The notes beneath the pieces are model-generated. The model had not been told where the DNA came from, made no database searches, and saw only the letters and a list, made by a program, of their open reading frames with translations. From Phytophthora quininea (taxonomy: Eukaryota > Oomycota > Peronosporomycetes > Peronosporales > Peronosporaceae), in contig JAAVTG010000686.1 of the NCBI GenBank assembly GCA_011947345.1, positions 1 to 64,000 on the forward strand: DNA of 64,000 bases. The letters are read 5' to 3'. Made by a program: the position numbers and the translations under genes. Shown piece after piece: positions 20,727-31,460 of this stretch (position 1 is the first letter of the stretch; each line of letters starts with the position of its first letter).

Positions 20727-22172
20727 TTATGCTTGAAGAGCGCGTTCAAGAAAACTCAGCAGCGCAGCGTTGACTTGGTTGGACTTGTTTAGTGCTAGTT
20801 GAAGCTCGCGAGTAGCCTCCGTCGACTGTTCTACTGCCTGTTGCATGCCATGCATTGATCGCACCATGTCCTGCTGCATATTCTGGATACTGTCCAGCCT
20901 TTCGTGGACACTGGCTATCAGAGCAGCAATAGGATGCACGTTGTTTGTTTCGATCACTGCGCTGGGAGGCGAGGCAGGAGGTTGCACCCGCACGTCCGAC
21001 GAAAAGGCCGATCTTCCCATGTTTGTGGGAACCTCAGTAGTAACTTGTTGCTGCACTGGTTCTTCCCTGAAACGTGCTCTGATCATCCTCTGCAGTCGAC
21101 ATATTCGCCTCTTGGTCTGCCTCGTCAGCTTGGTCGTCTCCACTATCCACCGCATCGTCCTCAAATTCAGGACTCCGCTCTCCCCGCTCCTCCTCCTGCG
21201 GATGTTGGCCCTGTAGCTGTCTGAACCTAACCATCAAGTTTTGAACATCTTGCTTTGTCGGCGCGCAGCTCGAGTTCTCAGTAATGTACTGCAGGATGCG
21301 TTTCTTGGTTGCTCCAGCCTTCAACAGAGCGTTCACAACACCAGCGACATCCGGCTCAAGCGCCATCCTATTGTGTGGGTATTGTGCGTGAGCGTGCCGA
21401 CTGAGAGGGTGATTGTGCTCCAACCGGGCGCATGTTATCCGCAATGCGAAGCTAGGAATCGCTAAGTCGACAACTTTGACGCAAGCGTTAATCTTCAAGC
21501 GAAAATCGACACAAATTAAACATTAGCCCAAACTAATCCCAACTGTATAACTGTGCCCGACTCATACCTGTGCTTCACATTGGATAGCTCTTGAGTGTTG
21601 ACGCTTCCTCTTCCCAAATCCACGGTACTTGTACGTGCCAGCATGAGTGCAGACGAAGGTCTTTGCGTAGTACCCCACTCCGCCGGCACGAGGGGCTGTT
21701 TGGACTTAGAAACCTGAATCTTTTTGTTCCGCATTTCGACTCGGTTATTCGTCCGCACTCGGAAGCTCTTTTGAACAGGCAGGGAAAAAGTGAGTCAAGC
21801 TAATAGAGAACGATAAAATAAAATATGTATCATTAAATGTATCCCTTACCTGGAAGGTGACCTTCGAATACTCTTGCAGGTACTCTTCGAGGTCTTTCCA
21901 AGACTCGAATTGCGTCTTTTCAGGCGGCGGGGCTTCTGCAATAGGCTGATTGTATGCCGTCTCGAGCCGAGAGATAAAATAATGCCCATTTCCTGGCTTG
22001 GAAGCTCTGGCGGGAGATTGGGCAACACCTGAGCAGACTCTTGTACAGAGTCCTCGTCTGACTCCGCTGCTAGATCGATATACTCTTCCTCGCGACGCAC
22101 GGGCGTCTGACGGTCCGGAAGATGACAGTCGCCCCCACGGTTGGGCGGCGCTGATGCTCCGATTCGTTCCAT
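20727..22172 (-). CDS. Transposase-derived zinc-finger DNA-binding protein with C-terminal coiled coil (paralogue 1)
   Basis: Three exons: 22172-21850, 21767-21568, 21492-20727, introns 82 and 75 bp. It begins MERIGASAPPNRGGD and has an acidic N-ter. The zinc-binding part is spread over exons 2 and 3: YYAKTFVCTHAGTYKYRG, AIQCEAQ, then INACVKVV and ARLEHNHPLS, i.e. the Cys-Cys-His-x-His pattern of FAR1/MULE-type (WRKY-GCM1 fold) fingers. Then an acidic linker and a C-terminal coiled coil VHERLDSIQNMQQDMVRSM, also present in the neighbour. No transposase catalytic core is present. Single missing bases explain the frame changes at 21989-21991, 21673-21676 and 21065-21067. Probably a domesticated nuclear DNA-binding protein; the target is unknown. 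Confidence 0.68.
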
Positions 22173-22618
22173 CGTTCGTAAAAGAGGGATATGCTAGCTA
22201 CCCCTACCCTCGTTTTGAGTTGGGTTACGAAACGCGAGCTTCCTTGTGGGGTGACTTGCTCTGGTAGTAATTCATTTTCAAATGTCATTTAGTGATGGTA
22301 CTTGTTCTCGTGGATTCGGAGGGAATTTTGTCCGTTGCGCTCTCGGCATCAAATGATTTCGACGGACCTATTTGAGCTTGACAAAACCGGTAAAGCTTGG
22401 AGCAGGTCATACATGTATCTGGGGAGACCACGAGCCCACCTTCCTCTATCAGAGTCGCAAGATTTATTTGGTCTCCCAGCTTGTACAGCAGTCCACCAGG
22501 CTTGCCGACCGCAAAAGCTTTTTGTTTTTGTTTTTGCAGTGATGCACGCTGCGCATTCAGCAGCGCCTGGCCAGCGTTTCCCTGGAAACAAGGAGCCTTG
22601 TTAAAATAAAGTCGGATT
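22173..22618. other. Interval between the two paralogous zinc-finger genes
   Basis: Upstream region of paralogue 1 (right side of 22172) and 3' flank of paralogue 2. No additional gene or repeat was recognised. Confidence 0.4.
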
Positions 22619-23967
22619 TTATGCTTCCGGAGCGCGTTGAAGAAAACTCAGCAACGCAGCGTTCACTTGGTTGGACTGGTCCAAAGCATGTTGTAGCCCG
22701 CGAATAGCCTCGGTCGACTGCTGCACTGCCTGCTGCACGCCAATCATCGATCGAACCATTTCCTGCTGCATATTCTGGATGCTGTCTAGCCTTTCATGCA
22801 CATCGAATGCCACAGCAGCACCAGATTGGACGTTATTCAGATTAACCACTCCGTTGGGTGCGGAGGCAGGAGGCTGCACTTGCACGTCCGACGGGAAGTC
22901 TAATCTTCTTCTCTTGGTCGGCACTTCATCAACATTTTTTCCTGTACTGGCTGCTCCGTGTGAATCACGTGCGGTTCATCCTCTGCAGTAGACAAGTCCG
23001 CGTCTTGGTCTGCTTCCTCATCTTGGCTCTCTTCTTCATCTTGATTGTCCTCATCCAACGAAGCGTCGTCGTGATCCTTAACCTCCAAAGTCTGCCCCGC
23101 ACTTCCTCCAAAATACCGATCCAGCATTTCCCACCCTTTCGGGTACACCACCACCTTGTCAGGATGTTGCGCCAGCTCCTCCTCCTGAGCTCGAATACGC
23201 GTGTACTGATCCTGTAGCTGCCTAAACTTGACTCTAAGTTGGCCTACCGTCAGCTGGATCTTGTGCTTGGCATTGAACGTCTCCCGAATCTCCTCCCACA
23301 GCTCTCTTTTGCTGCTCGGCTGATCAGTCTCTTCAAATTGCTTGCCGCATTTGTGCACCCTCTCAGCAAGTAGCGTCTCGACAAACTCGTCGAGCCAGCT
23401 CATCCTCTCTGGGAGTTTCTTAGGTGCCTCCTTCTTCTCCCAACGTCTCCGTCGGATAAATTCTCTCGGAGGTAATGGCGAGTTCTCACTTTCCAAGATG
23501 TTGCCTCTGTTGAGTGCATTGCCCTGTTTCACAACGTCTCTAGCTCTGTACACCAGTCGCTTTTGTTGGGCCAAGTGCAAACCGTAGCGCTGCTGTACCA
23601 GTGCAATAAGTCCGTCAGCGTTGGCCTTGGGGTTCTGCCTGACGGCTTCGGCAAAGGCCGGCAGGTCTGCGATCTGTCTGGTGGTGACTTTCAGCTGCGA
23701 GCTACAGCGAGGCGAGTGCGTCAGCTGCAGTGACGCGATGTACCACTTGCCAAAGGTCCGGTCGTTGTGGCGTTGGCGATACACTTGCACGACGAAATTG
23801 CAGGGATCCTTGGAGCTGCACACGATGCGGCGGTCCGAGCCGCTGGCGCGCTCGATGCGCACGCCCTTGCCGGTGGACAGTGCGTAGTCCTGCACGGCGT
23901 GCAGCGCCTCGGAGCCCGAGTCGAAGGCCATGCCCTCGACCAGCGGCGCACTCGTGACACGACTCAT
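22619..23967 (-). CDS. MuDR-type zinc finger plus Myb/SANT-like protein with C-terminal coiled coil (paralogue 2)
   Basis: About 449 residues, no intron. The ATG at 23967 starts MSRVTSAPLVEGMAFDSGSE. Residues 10-90 match the DNA-binding head of Mutator transposases (SEALHAVQDYALSTGKG ... CSSKDPCNF ... WYIASLQLTHSPRCSS; Cys-Cys-His-Cys ligands). Residues about 170-290 resemble a Myb/SANT-like DNA-binding domain (SWLDEFVETLLAERV, KRELWEEIRETFN, VGQLRVKFRQLQDQY). An acidic stretch follows, then a basic TKRRRLDFP and the coiled coil VHERLDSIQNMQQEMVRSM shared with the gene at 20727. No catalytic transposase domain. One missing base in the T-run 22935-22940 separates the last 100 codons. It shares a 129-bp divergent intergenic region with the DUF1348 gene. 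Confidence 0.72.
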
Positions 23968-24096
23968 TAGTTTTATACAAACTTGTCTTATAATTTATTT
24001 AAGTTTTCTGAGTATGGCTACAGTCTTCAATTGGAGTGACATGCTGAGACTCGGATCGCGCGTCGGCAAGAACGCCAGAGCTTGCTGGTGAGAGAC
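23968..24096. promoter_or_regulatory. Short bidirectional promoter region
   Basis: Only 129 bp separate the start codons of two divergent genes (23967 minus, 24097 plus). Both promoters and leaders must lie here or overlap the coding regions. No clear core element was recognised. Confidence 0.4.
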
Positions 24097-24570
24097 ATGA
24101 GCGACGCCCCTCGTCCGCCTCTGCCTCCGTATACCCGCGAGTGCCGTCGTCAAGGTGCGAGCTGCCGAGGACGCGTGGAACAGCCGCGACCCGGCCAAAG
24201 TGGCGCTGGCCTACACAGTAGACAGCGCCTGGCGCAACCGGTCGCAGTTCATCACCGGGAGACACGAGATCGAGGCCTTTTGACTACCAAGTGGCAGAAG
24301 GAGTCCCAGTACCGACTCATCAAGGAGCTCTTCGCCTTTGACGGCAGCCGCATCGCCGTGCGCTTCGCCTACGAGTTCCAGGACGCCACCACGCAGCAGT
24401 GGGTGCGCGCTTACGGCAACGAGAACTGGGACTTTGACGCCAACGGCCTCATGGCCAAGCGCCACGCCTCCATCAACGACGTGCCGATCCAGGAGCAGGA
24501 CCGCAAGTTCCGCTGGCCGCAAGGACGTCGTCCGGACGACCATCCAGGGCTCAGTGAGCTCGGCTTGTAA
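24097..24570 (+). CDS. DUF1348 / NTF2-like fold protein
   Basis: About 157 residues, the usual size of this conserved family of unknown biochemical function. It starts [15 protein letters not shown] at 24097. Family signatures are [102 protein letters not shown] and the conserved end [13 protein letters not shown]. The first 60 codons are offset by two frame changes, one in the T-run 24278-24281 (one base missing) and one near 24142-24150. The second half is intact. Cone-shaped NTF2-like proteins of this family are usually small cytosolic dimers; the ligand is not known. Confidence 0.88.
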   Translation: MSDAPRPPLPPYTRECRRQGASCRGRVEQPRPGQSGAGLHSRQRLAQPVAVHHRETRDRGLLTTKWQKESQYRLIKELFAFDGSRIAVRFAYEFQDATTQQWVRAYGNENWDFDANGLMAKRHASINDVPIQEQDRKFRWPQGRRPDDHPGLSELGL

Positions 24571-24828
24571 GGAGACCAGCAGCACTAGGTGGTTTCCCAG
24601 CCAGCACCTTTTTAGTCGCGCCAAGACAAACACCAAACAAGATCGACATGCTGTGCTCTTTGCTCCCTGCTTGGTCATATGTTGACGGGGACTTCCCATT
24701 CGGTTTGCGGCGTCTTCCCTCTGCGACGGGAAAAAAAACTGCCGATAAATTCTATTTTTAGCAAATTATTAGAGTCGGTCTCCAGCCGAAACGCAACCAG
24801 TTCCCAAACAGCAGTCTCCCGTCCAAGT

Positions 24829-25274
24829 ATGGCCACCATCTACAGTGGCGCGCCGTCCTCGTCGCGCTTCCCGTTCCAGGCGCACACCCACTACACCAGC
24901 AACGCCGACGCCGCCGCACAGATACAGATGCAGTGGCGGTACGGCGCCTCCTACGCCGACAACCAGCTCACGCACTCCCCCGCGACTGCCGTCCCCGACG
25001 CCGCATGGGGCTAATGGAGCACAAGCACAGTCTCTACGAGCATTCTCCCCTCTCTATAGCAACCAGACGTCACTCTACGCCATGAGCAAGCTCTACACGC
25101 CGCAGCCGCCCCCATGGAGCACACGGAGGCGCTGACCGTCTCCCCGGAGTGCCTACGCCCGTGGAGCTCTCCATTTATGAGATCAAGCAGCCCACAGGCT
25201 TCCTGCATGTCACGGTGGGCAACCAGACCGTCGAGTTCCTGGACGGTGTCGCCAACATGCCGCAGAAGCGGTAG
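24829..25274 (+). CDS. Small hypothetical protein, frame-broken
   Basis: No family recognised. From the ATG at 24829 (MATIYSGAPSSSRFPFQAHT) to TAG at 25272-25274 (DGVANMPQKR), about 149 codons if four single-base losses are allowed, at GGGG (about 25009), CCCC (about 25050), CCCCC (about 25110) and near 25152. The protein is rich in Tyr, Gln and Pro at the start; the C-terminal 35 residues (ELSIYEIKQPTGFLHVTVGN) look like a compact beta-rich piece. Codon use is strongly GC-ending like the neighbours, which supports a real gene. The density of apparent breaks is the highest in the window. Confidence 0.55.
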
Positions 25275-25713
25275 AGCATTAGGAATTTCCAAGACAGAGA
25301 CGTAGACTCAAGACTTCCTGTGAAGGTGACCAGACGAGGTTGTTTCCATACCAACAAGAAGAAGCAAGTAATATGAAGGACAAAGAGAAGAAGCTCAAGG
25401 GAAGAAGGAGCTGAGCAGAGTGGAGTGTACGCGTCCAGAAGCCTCATGGGAGTGCAGTTTCGTCTCGTCCAAAGCAAGCCAGAGGCAGCTAGCTTTTCGC
25501 TTTCGTGTGTATTTTATCAGCAGTGCTAGTTCCATTTGCTGCCGTCGTGTGTACTTGTTTTCTTTTTACTTTTTCCTGTTGTCTCTAGCTGCATGAAGTT
25601 GTGCACAGTCAATAAACAATGCAAAGGTTTTGTTTTCTGCTTTCTGCGATCAACCAGTACCGGTAGTGCAACATGTTCTTGCGCGTATTTCTTGCAACCG
25701 CCAGAGTTTTTGT
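25275..25713. other. Intergenic, converging 3' flanks
   Basis: T-rich on the plus strand in 25500-25600. No gene recognised; 3' ends of the genes on both sides. Confidence 0.4.
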
Positions 25714-26393
25714 CTAGTTGTCTGTCTTTCCCTCTTCTGATGCAACCACCTTGGGCTTCGGTGAAGAGATAACAATTCCGCGAGCTTGCAGTCGACTGGC
25801 AATCGTCTTGTGTTCCAGCACGAGACTCCCCACTTCAGCGTCGTCTTCCAAGAGCAAAATGCCGTCACTTTGATCCTCGAGTCCTAGCTCTTCCTCGGAG
25901 CAGATCATGCCCTGCGACACCTCCCCTCGCAGCTTGGACTTTTTGATCTTGAGCTTCTTCCTGCAGTAAACAAAGTCGTAAACGCAGTCAGCCACAAGCA
26001 AAGGAAAGACCTTGTTAAATACTGTGTCGTACAGCTCTCCAGTCTCCTTGTCTTTGATGGCCAACCGAGTACCAACTTTGGCCACTGGAACCTCGCGCCT
26101 TGGCGCACATTGGGCGCTCCACAGATGATCTGCAGCAGATTTTCCTTATCACCGGTGTTGACTGAGCAAACGTTGAGCCGATCGGCCTGCGGGTGTTGGT
26201 GGAAGGCCACGATCTCGCCGATGACCAAAGTGTTCCAGGTCGTCTCCACTACCGGCTGCTGCTGCTTTTGCTGGACTTTGGGCTTGTCAGCTGCGTCTGC
26301 TACTTCTGCAGTTGAAGAGAAGGCAGCGAACGGAGTACGAACGCTGCGCGTCAACGCAGTGCGAGCAGCGGAGCAGCGCAGTCGGAGCAGCAT
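25714..26393 (-). CDS. Stand-alone tRNA-binding-domain (EMAPII/PheT-N type OB fold) protein, mitochondrial
   Basis: About 226 residues. The ATG at 26393 is the first after an in-frame stop and gives an Arg/Ser-rich presequence ([20 protein letters not shown]). The core is the tRNA-binding OB fold as found at the N-terminus of bacterial phenylalanyl-tRNA synthetase beta chain: [40 protein letters not shown] and the signature [20 protein letters not shown]. No catalytic synthetase domain follows; the gene ends with an acidic/Lys-rich tail. One missing G near 26090-26092 shifts the frame between APNVRQGA and VAKVG. It may act as a tRNA-binding cofactor in mitochondria; that is inference. Confidence 0.82.
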
Positions 26394-26739
26394 GATGAGC
26401 GGCCAGGAATTTGTGCGCGTCCACTATTTGGAGCACTTTCGCGCACCGAAATGAATAAGAATTGACTAAAGTGAAGATGCCAAGAAGTGAAACGTCTGAT
26501 CAGGCTAGTCGCTAGTGAGGAGCACGAGGCTCGACACAGAGCGGATGCTGATCAACAAGAGTGCTGAATCTGCTGAGATCGGGCGTTGAAGCGACTGCAA
26601 GCACTGTCGGGATGTATCGACGACTAGTCCCAGCAGTAAGAAGAAACTTATTGGGTTTCGACACGGTGGCCAGACCGCCGCCTTCCAGCCTTGTCCCCGT
26701 TCGTTGTGGGGTAGATCCTTTCTTAGCGTTGGACCGACA
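26394..26739. other. Divergent intergenic region between the tRNA-binding gene and CRN-like gene 1
   Basis: Contains the promoters of both genes. On the minus strand TTCATTTCGGTG just upstream of 26393 resembles the oomycete initiator. No gene recognised. Confidence 0.35.
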
Positions 26740-28146
26740 TGAATCTCCAATGTCAGGTGGTGAATGATCCGCATATGAATGTATTTACTGTCACCGCATC
26801 GCCAAACGACAACGTGACTGATCTCCGCCAAGTGATCAAAGGCTCAAGCAAGTGATGATGAACTGGGGTGGCTGCTAAAAGATAAAAATCACCGACAAAA
26901 CGTTGAGACTCTGGTGTCTTCCTGTAGGTGCTCGCGACGGTGCGTTTTGCGTGGTGGTTCGCAAAGATGACGATGTGCTCGCTTAAGCAGGCGATCAAGG
27001 CCGAGCTACGGGAGCACAGCGTTTCGTTGCCCTTATTTGTTGCGAAATATGCTGGCGAGTGGATTAAGTTTACTTCTCGTGAGGCGGTAGAGCTTGAGGA
27101 TGGCGACGGTGAATTGACTGAAAAGATATTTAAGCAAGAACCGCTCAATCCAATGAGCAAGATCAAAGAGATTTTCGCTGGTATACCGGTGGAGGATCTC
27201 GATGAATTCATCCATGTGCTGGTTGTGATGTCGCACTCAGAAATAAGGCGTATCCCCGCAAACTTGTGGTTCCCGCGTTCGATGGAGATTTTGGCTACTG
27301 AGTCTCGCAATGTACGATATCTTGAAATGGCCGATAATCCTCCGTTAGTGTATGCCAGACCGAGATGCAGCTGTGTCCTAGAGCGATCGTGCGACGTCGT
27401 CGTGTTCCAGCAACTTGTGGATATCGCCAGAGATTCTTTCGACCGGTGACAGCAGGAACTTGATTGTGACGGGGAACTCTGGTATTGGGAAGAGTTGCTT
27501 TATGTTTACTGTGCCTTCCGATTGATTCGTGGACTGCACGTACAGCTACCCGATTGTACCTTGGTCCTGAATTGGCTCGATTCATACCACGAGTATTCCT
27601 CGCGCGAGAATATTTTTCTGGAAGTGACACCTGAAAGAGTGTGCAGTCTGATTCAAACACAACGTGTCATTCGACAAGTCGAGTGTGGTATGTCTCGACT
27701 TATGGGCTGGTCTGGCGTTTCGATTTTGTTCGCTTGTGCGTATGAGCCTGAACTCCCTCGGTTCACAGCAGAAAATTCGAGTGCATTTATAATGCCGATA
27801 TGGTCGCTACAGGAATTGCGGCGGATGAATTTACTCCGTAGACGAGAAAGTTATTGGGTGACGAACTGAAATCGAGATACGAGAAGTATCGTGGAATCCC
27901 ACGACGCATATTCGATCGCGACCAAGGCAAAGTCGCCTGGGATATGAGTGAAGCAATTCGTTGTCTCAGCCTGGAGACGGTCGAAAAGCGCATCAGGATC
28001 AACAGCCCACTGGACCTAATGAGCGACCGCATTTTGGCCATGACGCCTACGGACGAACACTTCAGGGACGTATCTCGATTGAAATATCTCTCCGAGTACA
28101 TCCAGGACAAAGTCACGGGCAAAGCTGCCAGGTTTGAATGGCTGTA
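26740..28146 (+). CDS. Crinkler (CRN)-like effector protein 1, frame-broken
   Basis: CRN proteins are host-targeted effectors of plant-pathogenic oomycetes with a ubiquitin-like LFLAK header, a DI region and a variable C-terminus. Here a short header-like piece (MNLQCQVVNDPHMNV, TDLRQVIKGSS) is followed by a second, fuller header: LRLWCLPVGARDGAF, DDDVCSLKQAIKAE, LPLFVAKYAGEW (the LFLAK motif as LFVAK) and IHVLVVM. Then RYLEMADNPPLV, a P-loop VTGNSGIGKSCF at about 27470, FRLIRGLHVQLPDCTLVLNW, and a helical end (ELKSRYEKYRGIPRRIFD, RLKYLSEYIQDKV). It is the same family as the gene at 57701-59726. At least four frame changes occur, so either it is a pseudogene or the assembly lost bases. No secretion signal is obvious. 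Confidence 0.72.
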
Positions 28147-28246
28147 AAGTGTTGCCGATGAGAATTCAGCTTCCATCTTCAAGACACAATCGCAGTTTTT
28201 CTAACGTCCAAGTAATATTTGTGAGCTCATTTTTACGCAAATTTGT

Positions 28247-31200
28247 TTACAGTCTTGTCTGGTAGTTTAGTATTCGCTCATCGAGTGTATATCTTCGTTG
28301 CCGATCGGCCAAGTGTTCCGGACTAAATGTATAGGTCGATTTCGATGGAGATGCTTCAACAGGAGGAGCCACTTTTCTCGTCATGGCCTTGGCCCCAGCG
28401 CACAAAATACAGTTGTCGAGAGCATGAAGCGCGCACTTGGAAGTCACCCCATTCAAGGGTGGGAAGCCACCCTCGTTCACACGCAAAGGCGATGGCGTCG
28501 CATGGACAAGTATTGGCGGTGCGGCGACAACTATCGGGAATGAAGCGCTACTGTTTACACTGCCTTTCATGCAGATAAAGCAGCGTAGCAGTTGATGCCT
28601 CTCACATGGTCCATCTTGGACCTTTCGAACTGCTTCACTGTTGAGAACGGGCTTCAAATTTGACGCTGCAGTGGTTTCGTTGGAGATCGCTGGGTTTTGT
28701 CGTAAGTTGCCCATCGTCACAGTGCAAAGCATGCACCCGGCGAGACGATGTCGCTGGCAAGCTGCCACTGCACGTCTACGTTCTTTTCCGTTCGACAACA
28801 TCGTCGAAGGTGATTGTAAGGGTGCACTGGAATTCAAGGCGCCGACGCTAACACTCTTCAACAATTCTGGTTTGTGAGGAAGAGTAGTGGTGACGACTGA
28901 GCTTGGAGACTTGAACATGCTACCACTTTCTGGGTTAATTTGCTTTTGTGGGATAATGGCCGGAGTAGCTTTTGATAGCAGCGAGTTCGCCCATTCCGAG
29001 GTATAACCTGAAAAGCTGGCATAAGACCAAGCGCTTTTTGGCTCGGGAGCCAGGCTTGAATCCGTGATAATACCCTTTTACCATCCTCATTTTCTGGCGC
29101 TTGAATCTCAGGTTTATCAGCCCACGACCTTCTCTGATATTCCTGAGTTTTGGCGCTGGGTACTTGCTGATATACTGTGCTAGTGCCGTCGTATTGATTG
29201 GTGCCACGGCCTTCCTTCCTTTCCACTACGACAGCTTTGTCGGTTAGAACCGTCTCGTTACTAGGGGGACTGCATAGCGCTCCAGAACTTGAGTGTACGA
29301 TCGAGGAGCACTTGCATCGACATGACGCGTCCGTTTGAGGTTTGCTCGCGATTCAGATTTCGCCAAAGTTATGCCGTTACTGCCAGCAACTGAAGGAGAG
29401 ATGGGGCTCTGAAGTTGGACAACTGCTGTAGCTTGTGAGTGCCCGTCGTCATTCCTGCAGTTGTTCGATTCCAGGTCCTTGATTCGGCTTTCAAGGGAGC
29501 GTATTTTCTTCACGTCTTCTTCTCTCCACCGTTGGAAGACGCAGTTATCTCTCGAAAGCTTTCTGATCTCTTTCTCCTTCCCCTTGAGTTTCTCCTGAAA
29601 ATCCCGTTGCAGTGACTGGAGCTCTTTCAAACGCGTTTCGTGCCGCCGTCGCTGTTCACTTTCAAGGCGTTCTCGCAGCTTGGCGATCTGTACTTTTGCC
29701 AACACTAACTCCGACGATCCATCTGCTACTTCATTCACGCGGATCGTTTGCATTACCGACCTCGCTCGGTCAGCAAACTGCAGCGTTCGAAGTGTCTCGT
29801 CGCTTGATTGCTGCGTGGCGTTGACAGTAGCTATCAGGCAAGCTTGCGTGTTCCCACCGAACGAGTCCTGGAGAACGCGTGTCAGCGTTGAATCTCGATA
29901 CGGAATGTGCTTCCTCCCAGCTTCAGTTAAAGCTGCGATACAGTTCCCTAGCGCCGACAGACTCGTGTTGATGTTTTTCAGTTCTTGTGAACGAGCATCC
30001 TCCATCTCTACATCAGTATTCCACTTTTCCGAGCCTGCCAAGTCCACCAAATTCAAGCGTGCTTTCCGAACAACAGGGCAAGCTTCATCATTCCTAGGAC
30101 TTCGTGTCTCTACATGCAGCTGTACGATAGCGTGGCTTCTACTTGCCATGTTTGCTTCTGTTTCACGAACACAACGATTCGTATGACCCTGGTAAATCAA
30201 CCGCATGGCAGTTGAAAATGAAGCAATCTTTTCGTGTGATAAGCCTTGGACCGAGACGGTCGTTGTTCCATCCAGCGCCGGCTGCTCACGAATCAAGAGC
30301 GGCTTTTGCCGCATCCTATCGGTAAGGAGATCGAACAAGCGGTCGTTGTAAATCTGGAGGAAGCTAAGCTGCAAATCTACTTCGACGCCCTTCGCCTTCA
30401 ACGGGTCAATTTTATCCAGCAGATAGCTCAATGCGCGGGGAACAATCCCCCAAGACGCTTTTACCGCTCTGGATGAGTTAATTGTGCCAAACTCGAAAGT
30501 GCTGTCATCGTAGCCCACCCCAAGATCATTGCCGAAAAGAGTGTGCGTTTTACCCGTGCCGGTTTGACCGTATGCAAACACGGTGGCATTGTACCCGTCC
30601 AAACAACCCTGTACACTTAGCTCCACTGCAGCAAACACGTCTTCTTGTGTCGACGTTCCCATGAAGACACGATCAAATGTGCACTCCGTCACCGTCACAC
30701 TCCCTTGAGTATTGGTCGCTTGTGCACACAAACTAGTCCCTTCATTCTCACCACAAGTAACAACAACTTTCCCTTCAGATCCCAATAGCGGCCGAACACG
30801 AACCATGACTTGAATCCTTCGACGTAAGCTGTTATTTGACTGACGCCCATCGTCTGATAGAAGCAAGGGGGTCCGTTGGCTGATGCTTTCAGAGCCAGCA
30901 GGGGTCGATAGGCGAGATGAACGATGTCTGTCCATCGGCGATACTTCTGGCGAAAGCGGTGCTTGAGCCTGCTCAATGTCCTGTGAGGAGCGCACGCTCT
31001 CGATCGTACTTTTATCACTGCGTGAGGACTGGGCGTCGCTATCTCCACAATCACTACCCGTCGATTCTCCAACATCAGAAGCATTGCCATCGCTCGTGGC
31101 GTCAGAAAATGATTCCCATCCTCATCGTAGAGGTGGATCTCCTCGGTGCTGCCAATAGTCTCCGTCGATGAAGCAGCGGTAGACGGCCCTGAGCTGTCGT

Positions 31201-31285
31201 ATAGCTCGTCCTGGTCGTTAGATATATGCGTTGCCGCGGAATCTTCGTCATCAGCTGCGGTCTCCAGTTCATTCATGCTGTTCAT
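28247..31285 (-). CDS. Kinesin-like motor protein with three C-x2-H-x4-C-x2-C motifs in its tail
   Basis: Microtubule motor, about 1010 residues, intronless. The ATG at 31285 starts MNSMNELETAADDEDS (an in-frame ATG at 31390 is possible). An acidic/Ser-rich N-ter is followed by the motor at about residues 155-515: IQVMVRVRPLLG, P-loop AYGQTGTGKTHTLFG, NMASRSHAIVQLHV (switch I), LNLVDLAGSEKW (switch II), HIPYRDSTLTRVLQDS. A basic coiled coil follows (KLRERLESEQRRRHETR ...). The tail, read through two further single-base losses, carries CQRHRLAGCMLC, CERHQLLRCFIC and CALHALDNCILC at about residues 850, 895 and 950, likely Zn-binding knuckles. Frame losses lie in the runs 31115-31117, 29264-29268 and 29076-29079. 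The motor is interrupted nowhere. The kinesin class was not determined. Confidence 0.85.
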
Positions 31286-31460
31286 GTTGCAATCAAGGTG
31301 TGGCAACCCTCGGTTAACATCAAACACGCAAATTGACGCTAAATATACCAGTCTACAGTTAGCCACAAGCAAACGCAAGTATTTTATCATTTACGGAACT
31401 TTCAGTCCTGCTCCTGTGAAGACAAAACAAATGAAGTTAGATAAGGACGAAAAACCGTCG

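Noticed and set aside
28247..28918. Separate gene for a small protein with three Cys/His motifs
   Set aside because: The frame is open and sensible well upstream of its ATG at 28918 and joins the kinesin after a single-base loss, so it is treated as the kinesin tail. Transcripts could reverse this.
28935..29207. 90-codon basic minus frame (RGLINLRFKRQKMRMVKGYY) that looks like a small ribosomal-type protein
   Set aside because: It overlaps the kinesin tail in a third frame; the kinesin reading continues on both sides with sensible sequence.
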